Positions 1-8,287 of a DNA stretch of 64,000 nucleotides are shown here, in pieces. The notes under the pieces are model-generated. The model worked only from the letters and a program-made list of their open reading frames with translations, did not search any database and had not been told where the DNA came from. The position numbers and the translations under genes are program-made. How positions within the stretch are numbered: the first letter of the stretch is position 1; each line of letters opens with the position of its first letter. This DNA comes from Amaricoccus sp003258405 (GTDB lineage: Bacteria; Pseudomonadota; Alphaproteobacteria; Rhodobacterales; Rhodobacteraceae): assembly GCF_043226085.1 (NCBI RefSeq), contig NZ_CP171225.1, positions 1,798,001 to 1,862,000 on the forward strand, given 5' to 3'.

Positions 1-296
1 TCCGGGGGCAGTTTATCGAAGATCGTCGGGCGGCCCTTTTCGTCGCGCGCCGAGGTCACGAGCCCTGTGGGCTTGTGGTAGCGCCAGAGCCGGGTCGGCT
101 CGGCGGCGGCGACGGGCGCGCCATCGACCTCGATCCGGTCGGCGGCGGTGACGTTGAGGGCGGGGCTGTCGATCAGCTTGCCGTTTACCCGCACCCGGCC
201 GGCCGCGATCATCGCCTCGGCGTCGCGGCGCGAGGCGATTCCGGCGCGCGAGAGGCGGCGGGCGATACGTTCGGAACTGTCATCGTTCTGGCTCAT
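1..296 (-). CDS. rluB: 23S rRNA pseudouridine synthase, RluB/RsuA family (N-terminal part, runs off the window)
   Basis: The protein starts at the ATG complementary to 294-296 and is cut by the window edge after about 98 residues. The visible part is an N-terminal S4 RNA-binding domain (residues ~10-55, with RRLSRAGIASRRDAEAMI and RVNGKLI), then the linker and start of the catalytic fold (LWRYHKPTGLVTS). This arrangement is typical of RluB/RluE/RsuA enzymes, which isomerise uridine in rRNA. The catalytic Asp lies outside the window, so the exact rRNA target cannot be settled; RluB is the usual alphaproteobacterial member. It is divergent from tadA, with 118 bp between the start codons. Confidence 0.85.
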   Translation of the reverse strand, partial: MSQNDDSSERIARRLSRAGIASRRDAEAMIAAGRVRVNGKLIDSPALNVTAADRIEVDGAPVAAAEPTRLWRYHKPTGLVTSARDEKGRPTIFDKLPP

Positions 297-414
297 TTCC
301 TGCTCCTACACGGGCGGGCGCGGCACGCGCAATCGCGAAATCCCGTGCGGGCGTACCCTGCCCCGGTCGGCCAAGAGGCTTGAAGCCGCGCCCGCGCCGC
401 GCCAAGAGACGCGG

Positions 415-867
415 ATGACCCGCTTCGCACCGCATATGGACATCGCCCTTGCCGAGGCCCGCGCCGCGCGCGACCGCGACGAGACCCCTGTCGGCGCGGT
501 GATCGTCGGCGCGGACGGCCGGCTGCTGGCCCGTGCAGGCAACCGCACGCGGGAGCTCTCCGACCCGACGGCGCATGCCGAGATGCTGGCGATCCGGGCG
601 GCCTGCGCCGCGTCGGGCTCGGAGCGGCTCGGCAGCGCGACGCTTTACGTCACCCTCGAGCCTTGCGCGATGTGCGCCGCAGCGATCGCCGCGGCCCGGA
701 TCGCGCGGGTCTGCTACGGCGCGGCGGATCCGAAATCCGGCGGGGTTGAACAGGGGGCGCGGGTCTTCGACCGTGCGCAGACGCACCATCGGCCGGAGGT
801 TGTGGCAGGCGTTGCCGAGGCGGAGTGCACGGCCTTGCTGCGCGCTTTCTTTGCGGAGCGGCGCTGA
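415..867 (+). CDS. tadA: tRNA-specific adenosine deaminase TadA
   Basis: This 150-residue cytidine/deoxycytidylate-deaminase-fold protein converts A34 to inosine in the tRNA-Arg(ACG) anticodon. The zinc site is complete: HAE (in PTAHAEMLAI) supplies the His ligand and the proton-shuttling Glu, and PCAMC supplies the two Cys ligands. The PVGAVIV strand near residue 25 is typical of TadA. The ATG at 415 was chosen because it lies just before the conserved N-terminal helix; the frame stays open further upstream but that part has no similarity to the family. Length is normal. It is divergent from the rRNA pseudouridine synthase, a common pairing. Confidence 0.93.
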   Translation: MTRFAPHMDIALAEARAARDRDETPVGAVIVGADGRLLARAGNRTRELSDPTAHAEMLAIRAACAASGSERLGSATLYVTLEPCAMCAAAIAAARIARVCYGAADPKSGGVEQGARVFDRAQTHHRPEVVAGVAEAECTALLRAFFAERR

Positions 868-950
868 GCGCATCGGGGCCGTTTGCCTCGCCGCAGCATT
901 GCCACATACTCTTGCGGACGGGCGGAATACCCCGGGGTTGGAGAGCAGGA

Positions 951-1424
951 ATGAAATCCTTGTTTGAGAAGGCGAAAACGGCGTCCGCGCCGCTATTCGC
1001 GGCTGCAGCGCTCACGCTGGCCGCAACGACGGGCGCACAGGCGGCCGGGGCAAGCGAGCCCGTGCATGTGGCGATCCAGGTCGACGAAAGTGACCCGGTC
1101 AAGATGACCATGGCACTGAACAATGTGAAGAACATCCACCGCTACTATGCCGAGCAGGGCGAGGAAGTGGACATTGAGGTCGTGACCTTCGGGCCCGGTG
1201 TCACCATGCTGCGCAAGGATCTCTCGCCGGTCGGCGCCCAGATCGCGCACATGAGCGAGACGATCGATCATCTGTCCTTCTCGGCCTGCGCGAACACCAT
1301 CGCGGCAGTGGAGAAGACGACCGGCAAGCCGGTCGAGCTGCTGCCGGAGGCGCAGGTGGTGCCGTCGGGCGTCGTGCGGCTCATGGAGCTTCAGGAGCAG
1401 GGCTACAGCTACCTCAGGCCGTGA
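951..1424 (+). CDS. Secreted DsrE/F-like family protein
   Basis: A 157-residue protein with a Sec signal peptide (charged start, hydrophobic stretch at residues ~13-25, cleavage near AQAAG). The mature part has a DsrE/DsrF-like sulfur-relay fold: strand VHVAIQVDE, then MTMALNNVKNIHRYY, strand VDIEVVTFGPGV, and a C-terminal VPSGVVRLMELQEQGY segment seen in exported DsrE-like proteins. One Cys is present (LSFSACANT), about where DsrE proteins carry their active cysteine. The biological role of exported members is not established. It begins 83 nt after tadA. An AGCAGGA ribosome-binding site lies directly upstream of the ATG. Confidence 0.75.
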   Translation: MKSLFEKAKTASAPLFAAAALTLAATTGAQAAGASEPVHVAIQVDESDPVKMTMALNNVKNIHRYYAEQGEEVDIEVVTFGPGVTMLRKDLSPVGAQIAHMSETIDHLSFSACANTIAAVEKTTGKPVELLPEAQVVPSGVVRLMELQEQGYSYLRP

Positions 1425-1431
1425 ACGGCCC

Positions 1432-1456
1432 GCCCGGCGGCAGGGCGCCGCCGGGC
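1432..1456. terminator. Hairpin between convergent genes
   Basis: A perfect 10-bp GC-rich stem (GCCCGGCGGC with GCCGCCGGGC) and a 5-nt loop lie between the stops of the DsrE-like gene and the convergent hydrolase. No T-tract is present on either side, so it could stop transcription in both directions but is not a classical intrinsic terminator. Confidence 0.45.
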
Positions 1457-1466
1457 ACGCGAGACC

Positions 1467-2159
1467 TCACAACTCCAGTGTCTCCATGACTTCGGGCGTC
1501 TTCACGTCGACCCCCGGCAGGCCCGCCTTGAGATCGTCGGCCGATTGCGCGAGCAGCGGGAAGGTCTTGTAGTGGCAGGGGATCACGGTCCTGAAGTTGA
1601 AGAACTTCTTCGCCGCAAAGGCCGCGCGCTTCATGTCCATGGTGAAATGGCCGCCGGCGCAAAGGATGCCGATCTCGGGGTGATGCAGTTCCTCGAAGAG
1701 ACCCATGTCGGCCATGACGTCCGTGTCGCCCGAGAAATAGATCGTCTTCCCTTCGCCCGCGATCATGTAGCCGGCCTCCGAGCCGGCATAGACCGGCCCC
1801 TCGCTGCCGCCGTAGGAGGAGGAATGGGTCGCATGCACCATGGTCACGGAAACCTCGCCGAGCGTGACCGTCCCGCCCTTGTTGAAGCCCACGGTCTCGA
1901 TGCCGTGCTTCTCGGCCCAGAAGGACATGAGGTCGAAGATCCCGACCACCGGCACGCCCAGCGCCTTGGCGATCTCGATCACGTCGTTGGCGTGGTCGAA
2001 ATGGCCATGGCTGAGCAGGATGCGGGTGGCACCCGCGATCGCCTCTTCCCGGCGGCTCTCGTCAAAGCTCGGGTTCTCCTTCAGCCACGGATCGACAAGG
2101 AGCACCTCGCCGGCGATCTCGATGCGGAAGCCCGAATGACCAAGCCACGTTATCTTCAT
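1467..2159 (-). CDS. Metal-dependent hydrolase, UPF0173 / metallo-beta-lactamase fold
   Basis: A 230-residue single-domain metallo-beta-lactamase-fold protein of the UPF0173 (UlaG-like) family. It begins MKITWLGHSGFRIEI, and the metal motif HGHFDHAND is intact. Further ligands are seen in HATHSS, FSGDTDV and CGGHFTMD, and near the C-terminus in VIPCHYKTFPLL. Family members are probably phosphodiesterase or lactone hydrolases, but the substrate is unknown. The start at 2159 is preceded by a strong GGAGGG ribosome-binding site; the frame is open upstream but lacks family similarity. Convergent with the DsrE-like gene. Confidence 0.88.
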   Translation of the reverse strand: MKITWLGHSGFRIEIAGEVLLVDPWLKENPSFDESRREEAIAGATRILLSHGHFDHANDVIEIAKALGVPVVGIFDLMSFWAEKHGIETVGFNKGGTVTLGEVSVTMVHATHSSSYGGSEGPVYAGSEAGYMIAGEGKTIYFSGDTDVMADMGLFEELHHPEIGILCAGGHFTMDMKRAAFAAKKFFNFRTVIPCHYKTFPLLAQSADDLKAGLPGVDVKTPEVMETLEL

Positions 2160-2223
2160 TTCAATTCCCTCCGGAAGTCTGCTTCGATCAAGGACCAACG
2201 GCCCTCGCCCGCTCGGAGTTTCC

Positions 2224-2889
2224 ATGGACTGGTTTCGTGAGGTCAACAGCTATTGCGAACGCACCGGCCCCGGCTACTGGTCGGAGCCGGTCAACGCGCT
2301 GACAAATCTCGCCTTCGTGGCGGCCGGGCTCTGGGCCTGGCGCCACGCCGGGCGGGCGGGCGACCGGGGTGGGCGGCTGCTTGCGGCGATCCTCGTTGCG
2401 ATCGGCATCGGCTCCTGGCTCTTTCACACCCATGCGCAGGTCTGGGCGATGATGGCGGACGTGTTGCCGATCCTCGTCTTCATCCTTGTCTATGTCTTTC
2501 TCGCGACGGTGCGCTTCTTCGCCCTGCCCGCCTGGGCCGGAGCGCTTGCCGTTGCGCTCTACTTCCCCTGGTCGATGCTGATCGAACGGGGGCTTACACC
2601 ACTGGTCGGTACGCTCAACGGCTCGATGAGCTACGTGCCGGTGCCGACTCTGATCTTTCTCTACGCGGGCCTGCTCGCGCGCCGCCGCCCCGAGACGGCG
2701 CGAGGGCTCGCGCTCGGCGCCGCACTCCTCTGCCTCTCGCTCCTCTTCCGCTCGATCGACCAGGCGGTCTGCGGCGCGGTGCCCTCCGGCACGCATTTCC
2801 TCTGGCATCTCTGCAACGCGGTCCTGCTCGGCTGGATGATCCGGGTGATGGTGCGCGACCGGGAACCCGAAGCCCTGCGAAGCGCTTGA
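2224..2889 (+). CDS. Ceramidase-like integral membrane hydrolase (CREST superfamily)
   Basis: A 221-residue protein with about seven hydrophobic segments and the alkaline-ceramidase pattern: an N-terminal Glu-rich region with WSEPVNALTNLAF, the first His motif in GSWLFHTHAQ, an Asp in MMADVLPI, and a C-terminal double-His motif in GTHFLWHLCNAVLL. These residues make up the zinc site of CREST hydrolases, so an amide or ester lipid hydrolase in the inner membrane is expected. Whether the substrate is a ceramide cannot be seen. It is divergent from the UPF0173 gene, with only 64 bp between start codons. Confidence 0.8.
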   Translation: MDWFREVNSYCERTGPGYWSEPVNALTNLAFVAAGLWAWRHAGRAGDRGGRLLAAILVAIGIGSWLFHTHAQVWAMMADVLPILVFILVYVFLATVRFFALPAWAGALAVALYFPWSMLIERGLTPLVGTLNGSMSYVPVPTLIFLYAGLLARRRPETARGLALGAALLCLSLLFRSIDQAVCGAVPSGTHFLWHLCNAVLLGWMIRVMVRDREPEALRSA

Positions 2890-2940
2890 TCCCGACGGTC
2901 GGACCGGCGAGGATCCCGGCATCGTGAAGGAGATTTCAGC

Positions 2941-3954
2941 ATGGCAACCATTTATGGCACCTCCGGTCCGGAGCGGCTTCTCGGCACCAACGCGAACGAC
3001 AGGATCGAAGGCTTTGGCGGTGACGATTACATCTCAGGCCGCGTCGCGGATGACACGCTTTATGGCGGCAGCGGCGACGACACGATCGCGGGGGACCACG
3101 AGCACGATCCCCGTCTCAAGGGGAATGACCGGATCTTTGGCGATTCGGGCAACGACGTTCTCTACGGCAATCCGGGCGACGATACGATCCATGGCGGCGG
3201 CGACAACGACCGGCTGTCGGGCGATGACGGGAACGATCTGCTGCTGGGCGACAATGGCCACGACTGGCTCGATGGTGGAAGGGGCAACGATCGCCTCCGC
3301 GGCGGTGGCGGGCGTGACACGCTTCATGGCGCGAGCGGTAACGACGAAATCAACGGTGACGCGGGCGACGATTACGCCCACGGCGAGGCCGGAAATGACA
3401 CCATTCAGGGCGGCGATGGAAACGACAAGGTCCGCGGTGGTCCCGGCCGGGACTCGCTCTTCGGTGGCGCGGGGAACGATCTTGTCGCCGGCGGGACCAA
3501 CTATGACGTGCTGCGTGGCAACAATGGTGACGACACACTGATCGGCGGCGCAGGCGGCGACGTGCTGGTCGGCGGGGTTGGAAACGACGTTTTCGTCTTC
3601 GAGACGGCCGGGCACTCCCAGCCCGGAACCTCGGGGCGGAGGCCGCTCTTCGACCAGATCCGCGCGACGCTGGCCGATGCGAGCCCTGCTGCCCCTGCCT
3701 TCGAGGATGGCGATCTCATCGACCTCTCGGGGATCGACGCAAACAAGACGTGGTCCGGCGATCAGGCCTTCCGGTGGGGCGGCGTCTATGACGGCGGCGA
3801 ACGTGAGATCGGCATGGTCTATGTCGTCAACAGCCGCTCGGACACGCTGGTCCTGGCGAATGTGGACCGGGACGACGGCTGGGATTTCAAGATCGAGATC
3901 GAGGACGGACGCCGCGGCGCGGGCTGGTATCTCGACGACGATTTCATTCTCTAG
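2941..3954 (+). CDS. RTX calcium-binding repeat protein (small, 337 residues)
   Basis: Starts MATIYGTSGPERLLG, followed by roughly a dozen glycine/aspartate-rich RTX nonapeptides (for example GGSGDDTIAG, GDSGNDVLYG, GGAGNDLVAG) over residues ~10-210. These form Ca2+-binding beta-rolls. The C-terminal ~110 residues (DLIDLSGIDAN, FRWGGVYDGG, then DDDFIL at the end) resemble the serralysin-type C-terminal region used in type I secretion. There is no signal peptide and no recognisable catalytic domain. A GGAGAT ribosome-binding site precedes the ATG. No type I exporter genes lie in the window. A second, larger RTX gene lies at 36409-38463. Confidence 0.85.
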   Translation: MATIYGTSGPERLLGTNANDRIEGFGGDDYISGRVADDTLYGGSGDDTIAGDHEHDPRLKGNDRIFGDSGNDVLYGNPGDDTIHGGGDNDRLSGDDGNDLLLGDNGHDWLDGGRGNDRLRGGGGRDTLHGASGNDEINGDAGDDYAHGEAGNDTIQGGDGNDKVRGGPGRDSLFGGAGNDLVAGGTNYDVLRGNNGDDTLIGGAGGDVLVGGVGNDVFVFETAGHSQPGTSGRRPLFDQIRATLADASPAAPAFEDGDLIDLSGIDANKTWSGDQAFRWGGVYDGGEREIGMVYVVNSRSDTLVLANVDRDDGWDFKIEIEDGRRGAGWYLDDDFIL

Positions 3955-3964
3955 GCGCAAGTGC

Positions 3965-3989
3965 GGTGCGGACCGAAACAGTCCGCACC
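3965..3989 (+). terminator. Hairpin downstream of the RTX gene
   Basis: A 9-bp perfect stem (GGTGCGGAC with GTCCGCACC) and 7-nt loop start 11 nt after the RTX stop codon. There is no clear T-tract, so terminator function is inferred from position and stem strength. Confidence 0.45.
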
Positions 3990-4528
3990 CGGCATCGCGC
4001 TCCGACCTCCAAAGGAGACCAGGTTCCCTTTTTGAGATTTCCGCTCCATCCAGAATGGTCCTGGTCTGGCGTCGCGCCCGCCCCACCTTCCGGCTTTTTG
4101 CTTGCGCGAAGAGCGCAGGCGGTTTACACGCTTTCGTGTATATCGATTCCCGCAGGCGGGTTCGGCTACACGCCGACCTGATGGGAAACGAGCCGCAATG
4201 GCGCGGCGTATCCTGACACATGCCCTTCGTGGCAAGCAGCAATGACGCTGTGTGACCCGTGATCTGTCCTTTCGGGGCCGGATCGCCGGAACGCGGCGCC
4301 TTTCCTATTTCCGCGTTCCGCAACAGGAAACCTCCGGCCATGCCCGCGATGGCCCATGCCGGACTCCCGAGGAGCGGAAGATGCGCCACGCCATCTTCAG
4401 GGACAGACTGACCCGACCCGCCCTGGCCGCTGATCGCGGCCGGTCGAACCCGCTCGTGCCGCGCCAAGGACCGAACGCCTGACCCTTCAGATCCTCTCCC
4501 GAACCAGACCTTCGAAAAGGACCTTCAG
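3990..4528. other. 540-bp gap without a convincing gene
   Basis: Short open frames here on both strands have no family similarity, no good ribosome-binding site and no consistent codon bias. The region is slightly less GC-rich than its surroundings in 4020-4160. It should hold the promoter of the formate/nitrite channel gene, but I cannot point to a convincing -35/-10 pair or an FNR box. Confidence 0.6.
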
Positions 4529-5365
4529 ATGTCATACGTGACGCCCAGGGAATTCGCCGCGAAGATGATCGATGCCGGCGAATCCAAGATCTTCATGTCG
4601 ACCAAGGACACGCTCATCCGCGCCTACATGGCCGGGGCGATCCTCGCGCTTGCCGCAGCCTTCGCGGTGACGATCACCGTCAACACCGGCCAGTTCCTCG
4701 TCGGTGCCCTGCTCTTCCCGGTGGGCTTCTGCACCCTCTACCTGCTCGGGTTCGACCTCCTCACCGGGGTCTTCACCCTTGCGCCCCTTGCGGTCTTTGC
4801 GAAGCGACCGGGCTGCACCTGGGGCGGCGTGCTGCGCAACTGGGGCCTCGTCTTCGTCGGAAACTTCGCGGGCGCCATGACCACCGCCGTCTTCATGGCG
4901 ATCATCTTCACCATGGGCTTCACCCAGGATCCGAACGATGTCGGTCAGAAGATCGGCCATATCGGCGAGGCCCGGACCCTCGGCTATGCCGCGGCAGGCG
5001 CGGGCGGCATGCTCACGCTCTTCATCCGCGCGGTGATGTGCAACTGGATGGTCTCGACCGGCGTCGTTGCGGCGATGATGTCGACTTCCGTTTCGGGCAA
5101 GGTCATCGCCATGTGGATGCCGATCCTCATCTTCTTCTACATGGGCTTCGAGCATTCGATCGTGAACATGTTCCTCTTCCCGAGCGGCATCATGCTCGGC
5201 GGCCAGTTCACCTGGGCCGACTATTTCCTCTACAACGAGATCCCGACCGTCATCGGCAATCTCGTGGGCGGGCTCACCTTCGTCGGCGCGATGATCTACT
5301 CGACGCATTACAAGACCTCGCCGCAGCGGAACGCCCCGGCACCCGAGGGGCTTCCGGCCGAATGA
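4529..5365 (+). CDS. Formate/nitrite transporter (FNT) family channel
   Basis: A 278-residue FNT protein with six transmembrane segments. The family pattern is visible: the first half-helix with AYMAGAILALAAAFAVT, the VGALLFPVGFCTLYLLGFDLLTGVF segment region, NWGLVFVGNFAGA, the channel His region replaced here by AVMCNWMVSTGV (FNT signature CNWMV), and FEHSIVNMF with the conserved HSIVNM motif. FNT pentamers conduct formate, nitrite or hydrosulfide in the inner membrane. Members next to PP2C/kinase genes are often annotated NirC-like, but the substrate cannot be fixed from sequence alone. AAAGGA precedes the ATG. The stop overlaps a possible start (ATGA) of the next gene. Confidence 0.88.
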   Translation: MSYVTPREFAAKMIDAGESKIFMSTKDTLIRAYMAGAILALAAAFAVTITVNTGQFLVGALLFPVGFCTLYLLGFDLLTGVFTLAPLAVFAKRPGCTWGGVLRNWGLVFVGNFAGAMTTAVFMAIIFTMGFTQDPNDVGQKIGHIGEARTLGYAAAGAGGMLTLFIRAVMCNWMVSTGVVAAMMSTSVSGKVIAMWMPILIFFYMGFEHSIVNMFLFPSGIMLGGQFTWADYFLYNEIPTVIGNLVGGLTFVGAMIYSTHYKTSPQRNAPAPEGLPAE

Positions 5366-5433
5366 GCCCGGACGGCAGCCCCGCTCCATCCGGCTTGCCG
5401 GGCGGCGCGGGGCGCGCTCTCCCGGAGACCGGC

Positions 5434-7152
5434 ATGGCCCCCACCCTCTCCGTCTGCCTCGGACAGGCCTCGGACCGCGGCCGGAAGGCCGAGAACCAGG
5501 ACTTTCACGGCGCCATCCTGCCCGACGGCACCGTGCTTGCCCTCAAGGGCGTGGCGCTCGCGCTGGCCGACGGGATCTCGAGCAGCCGGGTGAGCCGGGT
5601 GGCGGCCGAGACCGCCGTGCGCAGCTTTCTCGACGACTACTATTGCAGCCCCGAGACCTGGGAGGTGAAGACCGCCGCCCGCACGGTGCTCACGGCGGCC
5701 AATGCCTGGCTGCATGCCCAGAGCCCCAGCGGGCAGTTCGGCGCGGACCCGAACCGCGGCCACGTCTGCACCTTCTCGGGCCTGATCCTGAAGGGACGGC
5801 GGGGCTACGTCTTCCATGTCGGCGACAGCCGGATCTGGCGGGTCGCGGGCGCAAGCCTCGAGCAGCTCACCGAAGATCACCGCATCGCGCTTCCCGGCGG
5901 CGAGAGCTATCTCGGCCGGGCGCTCGGGCTCGCGCCGCAGGTGGAGATTGACCAGCGCGTGATCGAGCTCGCGCCGGGCGATACCTTCCTGCTCACCACG
6001 GACGGCGTCCACGAGCCGCTCGGCCCCGGCACGATGGCGCGGATCGTGGCGGAGGCGGGGGAACCGGAGGCGGCGGCATCTGCGCTTGTCGCGGCGGCGC
6101 TCGCGGCCGGAAGCGAGGACAATCTCACCGCGCAGGTGGTGCGTATCGAGGCGCTGCCCGACGGGAGTGCCGAGGAGTTCATGGGCGCGGCGGCGCGCCT
6201 GCCGCTGCCCCCGCCGGTCGAGGCCCCGGCAGAGTTCGACGGCTACCGGCTGCTGCGGCAGATCCATGGCAATGCGCGGAGCCGGATCTTCGTCGCGGTG
6301 GAGACGGCGACGGGGCGGCAGGTGGCGCTGAAGCTGCCCGCGCCCGAGCTGCGCGAGGACCCCGCGCATCTGCGGCGGATGATGATGGAGGAATGGATCG
6401 CCCGCAGGCTCTCGAGCCCGCATGTACTGAAGGCCGTGCCACCCGCGCGGCCGAGGCGATATCTCTACGTGGTAACGGAACATGTCGAGGGCCGCACGCT
6501 GCGGCAATGGATGCACGACAATCCGCAGCCCGATCTCGCTGCGGTGCGCGACATTGCCGGGCAGATCGCGCGCGGGATCCGGGCGTTTCACCGCCGCGGC
6601 ATGGTGCATCAGGATCTGCGCCCCGAGAATGTCATGATCGACCGAACGGGCACGGTGAAGCTCATCGATTTCGGTTCGGTGCGGATTGCCGGGGTGGCCG
6701 AAACGGTGGTGCAGCCCGAGGCCGCCGAGGTTCTGGGCGCGGTGCAGTATGTGGCGCCCGAGCTCTTCCTCGGCGCCGCAGGGAGCTGGCGCTCGGATCT
6801 CTACGCGCTCGGGGTGATCGTCTACGAGATGCTGACCGGGCGCCTGCCGTACGGGGCGGCCGCTGCGCGCGCCCGCAGCCGCGCCGCCCAGCGCCGGCTC
6901 GTCTATGCGAGCGCACAGCGTGGCGCGCGGCCGGTGCCCGAGTGGATGGATGCAGCCCTCCGCCGGGCGGTCGATCCCGATCCGCGGCGGCGGCAGGAGG
7001 CGCTTTCGGAATTCGTCGCCGATCTCTCCCGGCCCGACCGGCGGCACGCGGGCGCGCCGCGCCCGCCCCTGGCCGAGCGCGACCCGGTCCGGTTCTGGCA
7101 GATCGTCTCGCTCTGCCTTGCGGGCGTGATCGTCTATCTTCTCGCGCGCTGA
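5434..7152 (+). CDS. Bifunctional PP2C-type phosphatase / Ser-Thr protein kinase with C-terminal membrane anchor
   Basis: A 572-residue fusion. Residues ~5-245 are a PP2C phosphatase domain with metal motifs intact (NQDFHG, LADGIS, VGDSRIW, TTDGVHE, SEDNL). Residues ~267-535 are an eukaryotic-type kinase with the VALK lysine (K300), the catalytic loop HQDLRPEN (D394), DFG (D412) and APE. A single hydrophobic segment at ~558-570 (SLCLAGVIVYLL) would anchor it in the membrane. Both activities look functional. The ATG at 5434 has GGAG six bases upstream. An alternative ATG at 5362 overlaps the FNT stop as ATGA and would add 24 residues. It probably forms an operon with the FNT channel, which suggests it senses or controls nitrite/formate flux; that link is inference. 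Confidence 0.88.
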   Translation: MAPTLSVCLGQASDRGRKAENQDFHGAILPDGTVLALKGVALALADGISSSRVSRVAAETAVRSFLDDYYCSPETWEVKTAARTVLTAANAWLHAQSPSGQFGADPNRGHVCTFSGLILKGRRGYVFHVGDSRIWRVAGASLEQLTEDHRIALPGGESYLGRALGLAPQVEIDQRVIELAPGDTFLLTTDGVHEPLGPGTMARIVAEAGEPEAAASALVAAALAAGSEDNLTAQVVRIEALPDGSAEEFMGAAARLPLPPPVEAPAEFDGYRLLRQIHGNARSRIFVAVETATGRQVALKLPAPELREDPAHLRRMMMEEWIARRLSSPHVLKAVPPARPRRYLYVVTEHVEGRTLRQWMHDNPQPDLAAVRDIAGQIARGIRAFHRRGMVHQDLRPENVMIDRTGTVKLIDFGSVRIAGVAETVVQPEAAEVLGAVQYVAPELFLGAAGSWRSDLYALGVIVYEMLTGRLPYGAAAARARSRAAQRRLVYASAQRGARPVPEWMDAALRRAVDPDPRRRQEALSEFVADLSRPDRRHAGAPRPPLAERDPVRFWQIVSLCLAGVIVYLLAR

Positions 7153-7221
7153 GACGACACCGGTTCCCTTCCGGCGCATGCGCGGCCATTCTTGCGCACG
7201 GACCGGCAGAGGGAGGACGGC

Positions 7222-8112
7222 ATGTTCGAGGGCTTCAGCGACGAGAGGATCACGCTGGCAAGCGGGCTCACGCTCCGGGTGCGCGCGGCGGGGGACGGGC
7301 CGTCGGTGCTTCTGCTCCATGGCTACCCGCAAACTCACGCCTGCTGGCATCTGGTCGCCCCGCGGCTTGTCGCGGCCGGCTTCCGCGTGGTGGCGAGCGA
7401 CCTGCGCGGTTACGGCGGCTCGGACAAGCCTGCCTCCGCGGCGCCGCACGAGACCTATTCGAAGCGCACCATGGCCGCCGATCAGGTCGAACTGATGCAG
7501 CGGCTTGGGCATCCGCGCTTTCATCTCGCGGGTCACGACCGCGGCGGGCGCGTCGCGCACCGGCTGGCACTCGACCATCCACAGGCGGTCGCGCGGATGG
7601 CCGTGCTCGACATCGCGCCGACAGCAACGATGTATGCCCGCACCGAGCGGGTGTTTGCGACCGGCTATTACCACTGGTTCTTCCTGATCCAGCCCGCACC
7701 GCTGCCCGAGCGGCTGATCGGGGCGGACCCGGATTTCTATCTCGAGAGCAAGCTCGCCGCCTGGGGTCGCTCGGGAATGGAGGCGTACGCCCCAGAGGTG
7801 CTGGAGGACTACCGGCAGGCCTTCCGCGATCCGGCCTGCATCGCGGCGACCTGCGAGGACTACCGCGCAGCGGCAACGATCGACCTCGACCATGACGCGG
7901 CGGATGCGGAGGCGCGGATCAGCTCACCGCTGCTCGCACTCTGGGGCGCGCGCGGGCTTGTCGGACGGCTTTACGACGTGCCGGCGGTCTGGGCGGAAAA
8001 GGCGCGGGATGTGCGCGGGAAGGCGCTCGATTGCGGCCATTTCCTGCCCGAGGAGGCGCCGGAGGAAACCGCCGCGGCGCTCATCGGCTTCTTCGGCGCA
8101 GGCGCGGACTGA
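7222..8112 (+). CDS. Alpha/beta hydrolase, fluoroacetate/haloacetate dehalogenase-like
   Basis: A 296-residue alpha/beta hydrolase whose active-site set matches fluoroacetate dehalogenases. It has nucleophile D106 in GHDRGGR with the two carboxylate-binding arginines R107 and R110, the acid D130 in LDIAP, the halide-pocket pair H151-W152 in YYHWFFL, a tryptophan in KLAAWGRSG, the pocket tyrosine in CEDYRA, and the base H273 in CGHFLPEE. Epoxide hydrolases share the Asp nucleophile but normally carry lid tyrosines instead of the His-Trp pair, so a haloacetate dehalogenase is the better fit; the substrate is untested. AGGGAGGA precedes the ATG at 7222. It follows the kinase gene by 69 bp. Confidence 0.75.
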   Translation: MFEGFSDERITLASGLTLRVRAAGDGPSVLLLHGYPQTHACWHLVAPRLVAAGFRVVASDLRGYGGSDKPASAAPHETYSKRTMAADQVELMQRLGHPRFHLAGHDRGGRVAHRLALDHPQAVARMAVLDIAPTATMYARTERVFATGYYHWFFLIQPAPLPERLIGADPDFYLESKLAAWGRSGMEAYAPEVLEDYRQAFRDPACIAATCEDYRAAATIDLDHDAADAEARISSPLLALWGARGLVGRLYDVPAVWAEKARDVRGKALDCGHFLPEEAPEETAAALIGFFGAGAD

Positions 8113-8136
8113 ACGGAAAGATCAAAATGCGGGGCG

Positions 8137-8171
8137 CGCGAACGGAAATTGCGGAAAACTCGCGTTTTTTT
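8137..8171 (+). terminator. Possible weak intrinsic terminator
   Basis: A 5-bp stem (CGCGA with TCGCG) across an 18-nt loop is followed by seven T residues at 8165-8171. The stem is short, but the T-tract is the best in the area and lies just after the dehalogenase-like gene. Confidence 0.3.
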
Positions 8172-8195
8172 GTCCGCTCCCGGCGCGTCTGACCG

Positions 8196-8224
8196 TTGAA
8201 AACAACGAAGCGATTCCCGATATT
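8196..8224 (+). promoter_or_regulatory. Candidate sigma-70-type promoter for the Bax-inhibitor-1 gene
   Basis: TTGAAA (8196-8201) and GATATT (8219-8224) are separated by 17 bp, giving 5/6 and 4/6 matches to the housekeeping consensus. This predicts transcription from about 8231 and a leader of about 57 nt before the ATG at 8288. Confidence 0.45.
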
Positions 8225-8287
8225 TCGCAAGACTGCCAGCATTGCCGATCAGAGGTGGCTGGAAAACTGGTTTGTACGGAGGATAAC

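Noticed and set aside
2941..3560. Non-coding tandem repeats
   Set aside because: The periodicity is that of RTX nonapeptides with varied codons; it is explained by the protein.
3990..4528. Small genes in the gap before the formate/nitrite channel
   Set aside because: Candidate frames overlap each other on both strands without start signals or similarity.
5308..7893. Long minus-strand open frame (861 codons) opposite the phosphatase-kinase
   Set aside because: The opposite strand encodes two intact enzymes with full catalytic motifs; the antisense frame has none.
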